Counted from the first letter of the stretch, positions 49,776 through 59,050 are shown. The stretch is DNA of 64,000 nt from Clostridiales bacterium (GCA_031289755.1 JAITOU010000023.1:1-64000); one strand, 5' to 3'. Notes: generated by a model from the sequence alone, not told the origin. Numbers and translations are program-made.

Positions 49776-51779
49776 ATGAAGAAAAACGGAAAATTTTATA
49801 TAACCACGCCTATCTATTTTCCGAGCGGCAGCTGGCATTTGGGGACTTGTTATACTACCGTTATGTGCGATTGCTTGGCGCGGTTTAAGCGTATGCAGGG
49901 CAAAGACGTTTTTTATTTGACCGGAACGGACGAACACGGTCAAAAGATAGAGACAAACGCCAAGAACGCCGGTATGACGCCGAAGGCTTATGTAGACGAA
50001 AAGGTCGGGAAGCTCAAAGAGCTTTGGAAGCTTTTGGGGATATCCTACGACAAATTTATCAGAACGACCGACAAGGAACACGTCGCCGCCGTTCAAAAGA
50101 TATTTACAAGGCTCTATGAAAAGGGCGATATATATTTGAGCGAATACGAAGGGCATTATTGCGTGCCTTGCGAATCCTTTTGGACGGACGCACAGCTCAA
50201 AGACGGCAAATGCCCCGATTGCGGACGCGACGTCAAGCTCATGAAGGAAGAAAGCTACTTTTTTCGCCTTTCAAAATATCAGGACAGAATCATAAAGCAT
50301 ATCGAGGAAAATCCGGAATTTTTAGAGCCGAAAAGCCGCAAAAACGAAATGATAAACAATTTTTTGAAGCCCGGTCTTACCGACCTTTGCGTCAGCCGTA
50401 CTTCTATCAAGTGGGGAATACCCGTGCCGTTCAATCCCAAGCACGTCATATATGTGTGGATAGACGCGCTAAATAATTACATTACCGCGCTCGGCTACGG
50501 CTCGGATGACGAAAAGCTCTTTAAACAGTTTTGGCCGGCGGACATTCATATGATGGGCAAGGAGATAGTACGGTTTCATTCGATAATATGGCCGGCCTTT
50601 CTCATGGCTCTCGATATACCGCTGCCAAAAAAAGTTTACGCGCACGGCTGGATGACCTTTTCCGGCGATAAGATAAGCAAGAGCAAGGGCAATACCGTAG
50701 ACCCCGTCGTCTTGTCCGACAGATACGGTGTAGATGCCGTGAGATACTATCTATTGAGAGAGATACCGTTCGGACAGGACGGCAACTATACAAATTCGAT
50801 ATTCCTCAGCCGTATCAACACCGACCTTGCCAACGACCTCGGCAATCTCGTCAGCCGCACCGCCGCCATGATAGGACAGTACAACGGCGGACTGCTCCCG
50901 AAGGCTTCGGCAAGGACATCGGACGACGATAAGCTCATAGCGCAAGCCGAAGGCTTACTGCCCAAAATCACCGAGTTTACCGACAAGCTGCTCGTGCCGG
51001 AAGCCTTGAACGAAATCATAAAGCTCGCGCAAGCCTGCAACAAATATATCGACGTCAACGCGCCGTGGATTTTGAAAAAGAACGGCGATACGGACAGACT
51101 CAATACCGTACTCTACAATCTCGCCGAAACAATCAGAATAATCGCCGTCGCCCTTACACCGTACCTGCCCGATACGGCGGAAAAAATTCTTGCGGTCTTT
51201 GAAGTCGCGCAGGGTAACGCCGGCTTTGACAGCATAACAAAATTCGGCGGTCTCAAACAGGGAATAGCCGTGACAAAAATTCCGCCGCTCTTCCCGAGAA
51301 TAGACATCGAAAAGGAATTGAAAATATTTGAAGCGGACGCGCTCGAAACGCAAAACGCTCAACTTGCAGCCGCCGTAAAAGCCGACGCTCCGTCGGCGGA
51401 CAAAGCGGACAAAAACGAAAAAGCCGCAACGGAGACCGTAGTAGACGACGGCATGATAAGCATAGACGATTTTGCAAAAATACGGCTCAAAACCGCAAAG
51501 GTCATTGCCTGCGAGAAGGTGGAAAAGTCCGAAAAGCTTTTGAAACTTACGGTCAGGCTGGGCGCGGAAACGAGAACGATAGTCAGCGGAATCGCTCACA
51601 AATATACGCCGCAAGAAATGGTCGGCAAAAACGTCATAGTCGTCGCAAATCTCAAACCGGCGAAGCTCAAAGGGATAGTGTCGGAAGGAATGATACTTTG
51701 CGCCGAAGACGAAGAACGCAATCTGTCGATAGCAGCTCCCGAGAATGGTGACTTTCCCGACGGAAGCACCGTCAGATAA
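49776..51779 (+). CDS. metG: Methionyl-tRNA synthetase with C-terminal tRNA-binding domain
   Basis: A 667-residue class I synthetase. The KMSKS-type loop reads KISKSKG (near residue 302); zinc-site cysteines are in YCVPCESFW and CPDCGRD. The HIGH-type motif reads FPSGSWHLGTCYTT: the second His is replaced by Thr. A linker rich in Ala/Lys/Asp (about 530-560) precedes an OB-fold tRNA-binding domain (IRLKTAKVIACEKVEKSEKLLKL, about 570-667). AGAGG lies before the ATG. The stop lies inside a dispersed repeat that continues as a tandem array. Confidence 0.96.
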   Translation: MKKNGKFYITTPIYFPSGSWHLGTCYTTVMCDCLARFKRMQGKDVFYLTGTDEHGQKIETNAKNAGMTPKAYVDEKVGKLKELWKLLGISYDKFIRTTDKEHVAAVQKIFTRLYEKGDIYLSEYEGHYCVPCESFWTDAQLKDGKCPDCGRDVKLMKEESYFFRLSKYQDRIIKHIEENPEFLEPKSRKNEMINNFLKPGLTDLCVSRTSIKWGIPVPFNPKHVIYVWIDALNNYITALGYGSDDEKLFKQFWPADIHMMGKEIVRFHSIIWPAFLMALDIPLPKKVYAHGWMTFSGDKISKSKGNTVDPVVLSDRYGVDAVRYYLLREIPFGQDGNYTNSIFLSRINTDLANDLGNLVSRTAAMIGQYNGGLLPKASARTSDDDKLIAQAEGLLPKITEFTDKLLVPEALNEIIKLAQACNKYIDVNAPWILKKNGDTDRLNTVLYNLAETIRIIAVALTPYLPDTAEKILAVFEVAQGNAGFDSITKFGGLKQGIAVTKIPPLFPRIDIEKELKIFEADALETQNAQLAAAVKADAPSADKADKNEKAATETVVDDGMISIDDFAKIRLKTAKVIACEKVEKSEKLLKLTVRLGAETRTIVSGIAHKYTPQEMVGKNVIVVANLKPAKLKGIVSEGMILCAEDEERNLSIAAPENGDFPDGSTVR

Positions 51780-52080
51780 GATTTTAAGCGGCGTCTTTTT
51801 TGCCCTAAACCGCCTTGTCGTCTTGATAATAGCACCGCTATTACCGTCGCCGACAAGACGCTTTATGACTAAAAAATACTTGCTTAAAATCATTCCTTAT
51901 AAGCGGCGACTTTTTTGCCCTAAGCCGCCTTGTCGTCTTGATAATAGCGCCGCTATTACCGTCGCAGACAAGACGCTTTATGACTAAAAAATACTTGCTT
52001 AAAACTCATCTTATTTTGTATGGCGTCCTTTTGCCGTAAAGTGCTTCTCTCAAAAAACACTTGCTTAAAACCGGCGAGTT
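51764..52080 (+). repeat. Tandem array of about 2.6 structured ~115-bp repeats after metG
   Basis: Units start near 51786, 51901 and 52019 (AAGCGGCG at 51786 and 51901; GGCG spaced 115 and 117 bp). Each of the first two carries AGCGGCG + T-run + GCCCTAA, a compound hairpin (CTTGTCG ... TAATAGC/GCTATTA ... GACAAG) and a GCTTAAAA end; the third lacks the hairpin. Unit 1 has perfect 10-bp terminal inverted repeats GATTTTAAGC (51780-51789) and GCTTAAAATC (51882-51891), like a MITE. The array begins within the last codons and stop of metG and fills the gap before the next gene; no ORF is seen. Confidence 0.8.
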
Positions 52081-52140
52081 TTTATAGTAAAGTCAAATGC
52101 AAATAAAGCGCGGAATAAGCTTCCGCAATAAGGGTGAATA

Positions 52141-53103
52141 ATGGAAAAAGTAATACGTTGGGCGGTGTGCGGTTTGGGTTCTATCTCTCATAGGTTTGTC
52201 AAAGCCGCCGCAAAGGTAGAGAATGCAAAGGTCGTCGCGTGCGTTTCGTCGTCTAAGGAGCGCGCCGAAGCCTTTAAGGTGCAGTACGGACTGACCGCCG
52301 CTTACACTTACGAAGAATTTTTGACGGCGCAGGGAATCGATGCCGTCTATGTCTGTACAAATATGAACGACCATGTAAAAAACACCGTCGCTTTTTTGAA
52401 CGCCGGATATTCGGTGCTGTGCGAAAAGGCGTTCGCCTTAAACGTCGGAGAAGCGGAAGAGATGTTCGCCGCCGCCGCTAAGGCGCAAAGACTTGTCATG
52501 GAAGCCATGTGGACGCGCTTTATACCGTGTACGGAAAAGCTTCTCGAAACGGTCAATTCGGGAAAGATAGGCAAAATCACGGCGATGAAAGGCGCGATGA
52601 TAGGGATATTTACCAATAAAAAACACCGTGTCTTCGATAAGGCGCGCGGCGGCGGAACAATGCTCGACCTTATGGTCTATAACGCCGCCTATTCGCACTT
52701 TTTGAAGGGCGCACCCGATACGGTCACGGCGACGGGCGTCGTAAAGGACGGTGTAGACGTCGATTGCTCGCTTACGCTCGGCTACAAGGACGGAGCGACT
52801 GCAAGTCTGATTAGCTCGTCGGTCGCTAAGCCTTTCAAATTTGGCTATCTCATAGAAGGCGAAAAAGGTAAAATCAAAATTCCGCATTTTCATTGGGGTA
52901 CGGGCTTTAAGGTCTATACGAACGGAAAAATATTCCCTAAGCGTTACCGTTTCGCTATGCCGGACTTTACCTATGAAATACGCCACTTCGATGACCTGCT
53001 CATACAAGGCGCAACCGAAAGTTCTTTGATGACAAGGGAAGTGACATTGGCGGTTATGCGCGTATTAGAAGAAGCCAACGGGCAACTCGGAGTGGAATTT
53101 TGA
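52141..53103 (+). CDS. Gfo/Idh/MocA-family oxidoreductase
   Basis: A 320-residue NAD(P)-dependent oxidoreductase. The Rossmann motif reads WAVCGLGSISHRFVKAA; GIDAVYVCTNMNDH, CEKAFALN (the EKP-like motif, with Ala for Pro) and VMEAMWTRFIPC follow. The usual catalytic Lys sits in the CEKAF motif. These enzymes act on sugars or their derivatives; the substrate is unknown. AAGGGTGA precedes ATG 52141. tatD follows after 17 bp, so the two may be co-transcribed. Confidence 0.9.
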   Translation: MEKVIRWAVCGLGSISHRFVKAAAKVENAKVVACVSSSKERAEAFKVQYGLTAAYTYEEFLTAQGIDAVYVCTNMNDHVKNTVAFLNAGYSVLCEKAFALNVGEAEEMFAAAAKAQRLVMEAMWTRFIPCTEKLLETVNSGKIGKITAMKGAMIGIFTNKKHRVFDKARGGGTMLDLMVYNAAYSHFLKGAPDTVTATGVVKDGVDVDCSLTLGYKDGATASLISSSVAKPFKFGYLIEGEKGKIKIPHFHWGTGFKVYTNGKIFPKRYRFAMPDFTYEIRHFDDLLIQGATESSLMTREVTLAVMRVLEEANGQLGVEF

Positions 53104-53120
53104 TTTGAAGAGAGGATATA

Positions 53121-53894
53121 ATGCTCATAGACAGTCACGCTCATCTGAATGACGAAAGACTCCTAAAAGACGTAGACGCTATCGTAAGCGAATGCGGTAA
53201 TTACGGCGTGGAATCGGTGATATGCGTAGGTTACGACCGCGCGTCGAGCTTGAAAGCCGCAGAGCTTGCCGAAAAATACGCTTGTATCTATGCGGCGGTT
53301 GCTTTTCATCCGCACGATTCAAAAAGCTATACGGAAGACGACGCCGATTTGTTTTGCGTGCTTGCCAAAAATACAAAGGTCGTCGCGATAGGCGAAACGG
53401 GTCTGGATTATTATTATGACCTATCCGAGCGAAGCGTTCAAAAGCGCGTATTTGCGGCACATTTGGAGCTGGCGGACGGTCTGAAACTGCCGGTGGCAGT
53501 ACACGTCAGAGATGCCTACGGCGACACTCTCGATATATTGAAGCAAAATAAAAAATATCTGAATAACGGAATCATCATACACAATTACAGCGGCGATATC
53601 GATACAATGCGTGAATTTGACGCCTTCGGCTGTTATTATTCCTTCGGCGGAACGCTCACCTTTAAAAACAACCGCAAGGGCGCGGAGTCCTTTATAGCGG
53701 CTGAGCGGTCGAGGATTTTGCTCGAAACCGATTGCCCTTATCTCACGCCCGAGCCGCATAGGGGTAAGCTCAATTATCCGTATTATGTCAAGTATGTAGC
53801 CGAGAAGGGCGCGGCACTCTTAGATATCGATTACGGCGAATTTGTCAAGCTGACAAATCACAATACAAAAACATTATTTAAAAGGTTGAAATGA
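53121..53894 (+). CDS. tatD: TatD-family metal-dependent hydrolase
   Basis: A 257-residue TIM-barrel hydrolase. Metal ligands are visible in LIDSHAHLND, AIGETGLDYYYD, VAVHVRDAYGDT, IIHNYSG and ETDCPYLTPEPHRG. TatD proteins are 3'-5' DNases and may also deacylate D-aminoacyl substrates. It overlaps the next gene by 4 bp (ATGA), forming the recognised TatD/linked radical SAM pair. Confidence 0.94.
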   Translation: MLIDSHAHLNDERLLKDVDAIVSECGNYGVESVICVGYDRASSLKAAELAEKYACIYAAVAFHPHDSKSYTEDDADLFCVLAKNTKVVAIGETGLDYYYDLSERSVQKRVFAAHLELADGLKLPVAVHVRDAYGDTLDILKQNKKYLNNGIIIHNYSGDIDTMREFDAFGCYYSFGGTLTFKNNRKGAESFIAAERSRILLETDCPYLTPEPHRGKLNYPYYVKYVAEKGAALLDIDYGEFVKLTNHNTKTLFKRLK

Positions 53895-54484
53895 ATAACT
53901 ATCTTTATGAATACGGCGATAAACTGTATATAAACTTGACCAACGAATGCAGCAACAACTGCGATTTTTGCGTACGCAACGCCGCCGACGGAGTGGGCGG
54001 CTACAATCTCTGGCTGTCAAAAGAACCGTCGGCGAAGGAGATAATAGAAAGCCTAAAAAAGACCGACCTTGACAAATACAAGGAATTTGTCTTTTGCGGC
54101 TTCGGTGAGCCGCTTTACGCTCTCAAAGGGATTTTGGAGATAGGCGGATATTTGAAGAGCCTAAAAAAGAGCGTCAGGCTCAATACTAACGGTCAAGCCG
54201 ATTTTATTTGCGGAGCGGGAACGGCGGAAAAATTGAAAAATGCGGTGAACACCGTAAGCATCAGTCTGAACGCTTCAAACGCAAAAAAATACAACGAAGT
54301 ATGTAAATGCGCTTTCGGAGAAAAAGGCTTTTATGCAATGCTGAAATTTGCCGAAGAATGTGTCAAGAACGTCGACCGCGTTATCTTGTCCGTAGTTGAT
54401 ACGATAGGCGACGACGAGATAGAGAAGTGCCGTGCGCTGACGGCGCATTTGGGGGCGGAGTTCAGAGTAAGAAAATACGAATGA
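53891..54484 (+). CDS. TatD-linked radical SAM protein (TIGR04038-like)
   Basis: A 197-residue short radical SAM protein. The cluster motif is INLTNECSNNCDFCVRN (C-x3-C-x2-C), followed by VFCGFGEPL (SAM-contact GGE-type motif) and VRLNTNGQAD. It is the partner that regularly accompanies tatD in Firmicutes; its substrate is unknown. The start overlaps the tatD stop. No auxiliary cluster domain is present. Confidence 0.9.
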   Translation: MNNYLYEYGDKLYINLTNECSNNCDFCVRNAADGVGGYNLWLSKEPSAKEIIESLKKTDLDKYKEFVFCGFGEPLYALKGILEIGGYLKSLKKSVRLNTNGQADFICGAGTAEKLKNAVNTVSISLNASNAKKYNEVCKCAFGEKGFYAMLKFAEECVKNVDRVILSVVDTIGDDEIEKCRALTAHLGAEFRVRKYE

Positions 54485-54562
54485 AATCTGTTCGCCGTGC
54501 AGTTTATAGGTCTAATCTAATAAAAAAACCTTTGAAGCGGTATTTAAATAAAAGGAAAAACA

Positions 54563-55384
54563 GTGAATATAAAGGATATAATAATTTCAAATAATTTCCG
54601 TTATAAAAAGTCTTTGGGACAAAATTTTATTACGGATATGAATTTGCTCAGAGCCGTCGCCGCAGACAGCGGCGCAGGCAAGGACGACACCGTCGTCGAG
54701 ATAGGCGCGGGAGCGGGCGGCTTGACGCTCGCCTTGTCGGAAGCCGCCGGAAAGGTTTGCGCTTTTGAAGTGGACAACAGCTTGGAGAGTATACTCAAAG
54801 AAACGCTGAAAGATTGCGCTAATACGCAAGTCATCTTTAAAGACGTTCTCAAAATGAGCGATGCGGAGATAGCAGAGATAGCGGGGGAGTCGTTTTGTGT
54901 CGCGGCAAATCTTCCGTACTATATAACCACGCCGCTCATAATGAGATTTCTCGAAAGCTCGCTCGGCGTCAAGAGCCTTACCGTCATGGTTCAAAAGGAA
55001 GTGGCGGAGCGTATAACGGCGCGTCACAATACTAAGGAGTATTCGTCTATCACGCTCGCAGTCGATTTTTATGCCGATGCGGAGATAAAGAGAATTGTCG
55101 GCAGAAATATGTTTTTTCCCGTTCCGAACGTCGATTCCGCACTCTTAAAGCTGACGGTCGTGCCAGACAAATATAAGGTAAAAAACAAAGAGAAATTTTT
55201 GAAGTTTTTAAATTCGGCTTTTTATATGCGCCGAAAGACCTTTGCCAATAATCTCAACGCCGTCTTTGGTCTGGAAAAAGAAAAAATCGGACAAATTCTC
55301 TCCGATTGCGGATATTCGCAAAGCATAAGGGGAGAAGCGTTGGCTATGGCGGATTTTTTGAAGCTCTACGAAAGGATTTTTTGA
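54563..55384 (+). CDS. rsmA: 16S rRNA dimethyladenosine transferase RsmA (KsgA)
   Basis: A 273-residue methyltransferase. RYKKSLGQNFITDMNLL is the N-terminal signature, VVEIGAGAGGLTLAL the SAM-binding motif I, and NLPYYITTPLIMRFL the NLPY catalytic motif. It dimethylates A1518 and A1519 of 16S rRNA. The start is GTG 54563 with AAAGGAA upstream. It lies 78 bp after the radical SAM gene. Confidence 0.97.
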   Translation: MNIKDIIISNNFRYKKSLGQNFITDMNLLRAVAADSGAGKDDTVVEIGAGAGGLTLALSEAAGKVCAFEVDNSLESILKETLKDCANTQVIFKDVLKMSDAEIAEIAGESFCVAANLPYYITTPLIMRFLESSLGVKSLTVMVQKEVAERITARHNTKEYSSITLAVDFYADAEIKRIVGRNMFFPVPNVDSALLKLTVVPDKYKVKNKEKFLKFLNSAFYMRRKTFANNLNAVFGLEKEKIGQILSDCGYSQSIRGEALAMADFLKLYERIF

Positions 55385-55431
55385 AAGCTATACAACACCG
55401 CGCTGATAAATTTACTGGGGGATAGTAACGT

Positions 55432-56535
55432 ATGCTGACGACAGGCGAAGAAAAGGATTATAAGAGAATAATACGCATGATTAATAAGGCGTTTAGGAGT
55501 TGCTTTCCGCTCTTGCTGCCGAAGGTTTACAGAAACCGTCCGGAGTACGCGGTCTGTCACAGATATGCCCAAGACGATAAGGGCAGGATGATTGCCGCAA
55601 CGGCGGTTATTCCGATGACCTTGCACGTCGGCGACAGGGCTTTGAAGTGCGCAGGCGTCGGAAGCGTCGCGACGCTCAAAAAAGCACGCGGTAAGGGGCT
55701 TATGAACGAAATGCTTTTGGACGCGGTGAAAATCGGCACGGACAGCGGCGTTCAGCTCATGATGCTCGGCGGCAAGCGGCTCAGATATGAGCGGTACGGC
55801 TTTGTGCCGAGCGGCTTTCATACCGAATTTAAGGTCACCGACCATGCCGCAACGCGCAGAAAGACGGACGGTTACAGCTTTTTGAAATTAAAAAAGAACG
55901 GCGGTTACTTAGAAAACATTATCCGCTCTCACGACACCCTTGAAATGCGCGCCGAGCGTGAAAAGGATAACTTTTCGGATATTTTGTCGTCGTATTTTAA
56001 TACGGCTTACGTCGTATTAAAGGACGGCGAGTATTGCGGCTATTTAGTCAAAAACATCTTCGGCAAAACTATCGAGGAAATTGTTCTTGACGGCGCGGAA
56101 ATAACCGACGTCGTTTCGGCTTTTGTCAAATTTAAAAGGTTAAAGAATGTAAATGTCGTAGTTTCGCCGTGCAGAGAAAAGGATACACGCGAAATGTACG
56201 CCTTTGCCGACGCCTTTAAACAGCAAGAAAGTATAAGCTTTAATGTCTTGGATTACCCGGCGGTCATAGAAACTATGCTCGTATATAAGGCGAAAAGCGT
56301 TCCGCTTACGGACGGAGAATTTAATTTGGGTGTGGACGAAAACACCTACAAAATAAGCGTAAAATCAAACACGGTAGCCGTCACCCCGTCAAAAGACCTG
56401 CCCGACGCCGTTTTTACCAAAAGCCAAGCGACAATTTTGATGTTCTTCCCGAATAATATTTATGCCGAACAATATCCGCTCTTAAAGGCATGGTTTCCTT
56501 TGCCGTTGTATATCTCGGCGGTTGATAAGGTTTGA
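55432..56535 (+). CDS. GNAT N-acetyltransferase, Eis-like
   Basis: A 367-residue protein. The N-terminal GNAT fold shows the acetyl-CoA loop VATLKKARGKGLMNEML (R-x2-G-K/R-G-L) near residue 85 and LGGKRLRYERYGFV. The length and a C-terminal SCP2-like part (about 270-367, DAVFTKSQATILMF) match the Eis family, which acetylates aminoglycosides or other amines. The physiological substrate is unknown. GGGGGAT precedes ATG 55432. A strong terminator follows. Confidence 0.85.
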   Translation: MLTTGEEKDYKRIIRMINKAFRSCFPLLLPKVYRNRPEYAVCHRYAQDDKGRMIAATAVIPMTLHVGDRALKCAGVGSVATLKKARGKGLMNEMLLDAVKIGTDSGVQLMMLGGKRLRYERYGFVPSGFHTEFKVTDHAATRRKTDGYSFLKLKKNGGYLENIIRSHDTLEMRAEREKDNFSDILSSYFNTAYVVLKDGEYCGYLVKNIFGKTIEEIVLDGAEITDVVSAFVKFKRLKNVNVVVSPCREKDTREMYAFADAFKQQESISFNVLDYPAVIETMLVYKAKSVPLTDGEFNLGVDENTYKISVKSNTVAVTPSKDLPDAVFTKSQATILMFFPNNIYAEQYPLLKAWFPLPLYISAVDKV

Positions 56536-56602
56536 AAAGGGAGTTTGTTTTTAGCGGGCAAAGGGGATTTTGAAAAATAAGTAAATGTGAATAAATCAAA
56601 AA

Positions 56603-56640
56603 AACAACGGACGCATTACACAATAGCGTCCGTTGTTTTT
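56603..56640. terminator. Bidirectional terminator between the Eis-like and dipeptidase genes
   Basis: Twelve-base-pair stem AACAACGGACGC / GCGTCCGTTGTT (56603-56614 with 56625-56636), flanked by A and T runs on both sides. The two genes are convergent. Confidence 0.87.
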
Positions 56641-56699
56641 TGACGGCAGTTTTTTAACCGCAGGATAGGGGATTTGAAAGAAAGCGTTAGCGCGGTATA

Positions 56700-58178
56700 C
56701 TATTTCAATAATTCCCTAAACGCTTCGCAGTATATCTCGGCGGTTTTTTGAAGGTCGGATAAGGAGATGTTTTCGTCGGCTTCGTGGATTGAAGAGAGTG
56801 CGCCGGGAAAGACGGGACCGAAGGCTACGCCGTAGTCTAAGGCGCGTGCAAAGGTTGCGCCGCCGATAGAGACGGGCTTGGATTTTGTCCCCGTGACCTT
56901 GTCGTAAGCTGTGAGCAACGTCCTGACGAGAGGGTCGCTTTCGGGAACGTATAGGGGCTTGTGAAAGGAGTGAAGGCGTATAGAGAAAAGGGGATTATTG
57001 GCTTTTAGGCGAGAGATAAGCTCTTCTTTTGAAGTATTGTGCGGATAGCGGACGTCTATTTCGATTTTGAGCGGTGCGCCGATTCCCGTCTTTTTGAAAA
57101 TTCCGGCGTTGAGAGTGAGCTTTCCGCTTATATCGTCTTTAAATGCTATGCCTAATCCTTTGCCGTTGCAATCGCAAAGAGCGTCGTACAGCTCCGAATA
57201 CGGCGACAGCTTCAACGATTTTAAAAGCTTTAAAAGCTTTAAAGCGGCGTTGTCGCCTTTTTCGGGGTGTGCGCCGTGAGCGGCTTTGCCGACGGCGGAG
57301 ATTTTTAGCATAGAACCGCCGTTAATAGGCTCTGCCGTCAGACCTTGCTCGGTAGCGGCTGCGGATATTGCAGAAAGGTTCGGCGATTGTTTTTGCGCTG
57401 CCGCAGTGTCGGCGATTACAGGAATGCCTGCCGATTTACCTTGCTCGGTCGGGGCGTTGTCGGGGCGGATTCCATATCCGCCCGTTTTGCGGGTCGGCGA
57501 TTGACCTTGTGCGGCGGCGGATATTGCGTCGCCGTATGCTATCGTCAGATAGGCGTTGTCGGGGACTATGTTGGCGCGTTCTCCGGCGTAAAATTCCGCG
57601 ACGGGGTAGGCGCGGCATTTTGCAGTGATGACATAGTTGGCTTTGCCTTTTTCGGAGTTGATGACGGGAAAGTCTGCGTCGGGAGCAATGCCGCACGGCG
57701 GCATACCTTCACGGTCGAGATAATAGGCTATGCTTTCCCATTTACCGCCTTCTTCGTCCAGACCGAAGATGAAACGGACTTTTTTGCCGAAGACAAAGCC
57801 TTCGTCTATTAAGGCCTTGACGGCGTAGATAGCCGCGATAGTCGGACCTTTGTCGTCGAGTGTTCCGCGTCCGTAGAGAATGCCGCCGTCTATTTCGCCG
57901 CCAAGCGGAGCGTGCGTCCAATCCGGCGCGTTGAAGGGTACGACGTCGAGATGACACAGGACACCAAACAGCTCGCCGCCGCCTATTTCGGCATAGCCGC
58001 AGTAGCCGTCCATGTTGCGGACGGAGAAGCCCAGCCCGTCGCATAAGCCGAGTGTATAGACGAGTGCGTCGTTTACGCCCTTTCCAAAGGGTGCGCCTGC
58101 GGCTTTTTTGCCTGCGGCGCTGTTGAAAGAGACGAGTTTTTGGAGAGATTTGACCATATCGTTTAAATATTTTTCCAT
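56700..58178 (-). CDS. pepV: PepV/Sapep-type M20 dipeptidase with a low-complexity insert
   Basis: A 492-residue zinc peptidase. LCHLDVVPF (first zinc His, near residue 77), GRGTLDDKGPTIAA (bridging Asp near 107), FGLDEEGGKWESI (catalytic Glu near 140) and APDADFPVINSEKGK match PepV/Sapep; the late ligand is in SIGGATFARALD. Residues about 220-285 hold a Gln/Ser/Ala-rich insert in the lid region (AAAQGQSPTRKTGGYGIRPD, AAAQKQSPNLSAISAAATEQ), part of which is encoded by a palindromic repeat also found in intergenic DNA. ATG 58178 is preferred over TTG 58187, which lies too close to GAGGAAA. Confidence 0.9.
   Translation of the reverse strand: MEKYLNDMVKSLQKLVSFNSAAGKKAAGAPFGKGVNDALVYTLGLCDGLGFSVRNMDGYCGYAEIGGGELFGVLCHLDVVPFNAPDWTHAPLGGEIDGGILYGRGTLDDKGPTIAAIYAVKALIDEGFVFGKKVRFIFGLDEEGGKWESIAYYLDREGMPPCGIAPDADFPVINSEKGKANYVITAKCRAYPVAEFYAGERANIVPDNAYLTIAYGDAISAAAQGQSPTRKTGGYGIRPDNAPTEQGKSAGIPVIADTAAAQKQSPNLSAISAAATEQGLTAEPINGGSMLKISAVGKAAHGAHPEKGDNAALKLLKLLKSLKLSPYSELYDALCDCNGKGLGIAFKDDISGKLTLNAGIFKKTGIGAPLKIEIDVRYPHNTSKEELISRLKANNPLFSIRLHSFHKPLYVPESDPLVRTLLTAYDKVTGTKSKPVSIGGATFARALDYGVAFGPVFPGALSSIHEADENISLSDLQKTAEIYCEAFRELLK
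57462..57484. repeat. Palindromic repeat inside the pepV-like CDS
   Basis: Identical over 23 bp to the intergenic copy at 9026-9048 and one mismatch from 8967-8989. The flanks also match: CGTTGT lies before the 9026 and 57462 copies and GTTTTG follows the 8967 and 57462 copies. On the minus strand it is read in frame as part of KTGGYGIRPD. Confidence 0.85.
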
Positions 58179-58240
58179 GCCTGACAATTTCCTCTTTAAT
58201 TATTATACACTATTTGCCCGATTTATGTTAAAATAAAATC

Positions 58241-59050
58241 ATGAACGACAAAGATAAAGAAAATGCTCCGTCGGAAGAAAAAGCCGTACAGCCGGCTAAG
58301 GTTCGCAAAAATATTCATGAGGACCACAGAGCGCGTTTGAGAAAGCAGTTTTTGGAGGGCGGAGCGGATAATTGCTCCGAACATCAGATACTTGAATTTT
58401 TTCTCTTTCCGTTTATTCCGAGAAAGGATACCAATGTTTTGGCGCACGAGCTTATAGACAGGTTCGGGTCGCTTTCAAAAGTTTTCGACGCCGATTATTA
58501 CCAATTGAAAAAGGTCAAGAATATGACCGATACTGCCGCCGCTAATATCGCTCTGCATAATAAAATCTGCGACAGAATCAATTTTGACAAAATCAAAAAC
58601 AGCGATTGTCTCGATACGACGGGAGCGGTTTACAGATATGTCAAAAGCTTTATGTCCAATTTTACCGTCGAGCATTCTTATCTCTTGTGTCTGAATAATA
58701 ATTTTAAGCTGATAAGGCGCGTCCTGCTCCAAAAGGGCATTGTCAATCAGACGAATATTTATCTCAGGCAAATCGCGGAAATAGCCTTGCAGTGCGGCGC
58801 GACAAATATCGTCGTTATTCACAATCACCCGTCGGGCAACGTCAAGCCGTCTATAAGCGACATTGAGATTTCACGCGAAATGCTCGCCGTCTTTCCGTCG
58901 CTCGAAATAAATCTGTTAGACCATATCATAGTGGGCGGCGGAGAATATTACAGCTTCCGCGAAAACGAAGAGTTTTTGTCGCAGAGAAAAAAGACGGCGA
59001 ACAAATATACCGCGGAGCTTAACGATGCGTTTAATATCTGGAATCATTAG
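58241..59050 (+). CDS. radC: RadC-family JAB/MPN domain protein
   Basis: A 269-residue protein. A helix-hairpin-helix-like N-terminal part (HRARLRKQFLEGG, LEFFLFPFIPRKDTN) precedes the JAMM metal motif VVIHNHPSGNVKPSISD. The DNA-repair role once given to RadC is doubtful, so function is unknown. There is no Shine-Dalgarno sequence: TAAAAT lies 6 nt before ATG 58241, suggesting a leaderless message. It is divergent from pepV. Confidence 0.92.
   Translation: MNDKDKENAPSEEKAVQPAKVRKNIHEDHRARLRKQFLEGGADNCSEHQILEFFLFPFIPRKDTNVLAHELIDRFGSLSKVFDADYYQLKKVKNMTDTAAANIALHNKICDRINFDKIKNSDCLDTTGAVYRYVKSFMSNFTVEHSYLLCLNNNFKLIRRVLLQKGIVNQTNIYLRQIAEIALQCGATNIVVIHNHPSGNVKPSISDIEISREMLAVFPSLEINLLDHIIVGGGEYYSFRENEEFLSQRKKTANKYTAELNDAFNIWNH

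Noticed and set aside
51780-52080. The 115-bp tandem considered as a CRISPR array
   Set aside because: Whole units are repeated, with no unique spacers, and the unit is far longer than a CRISPR repeat.
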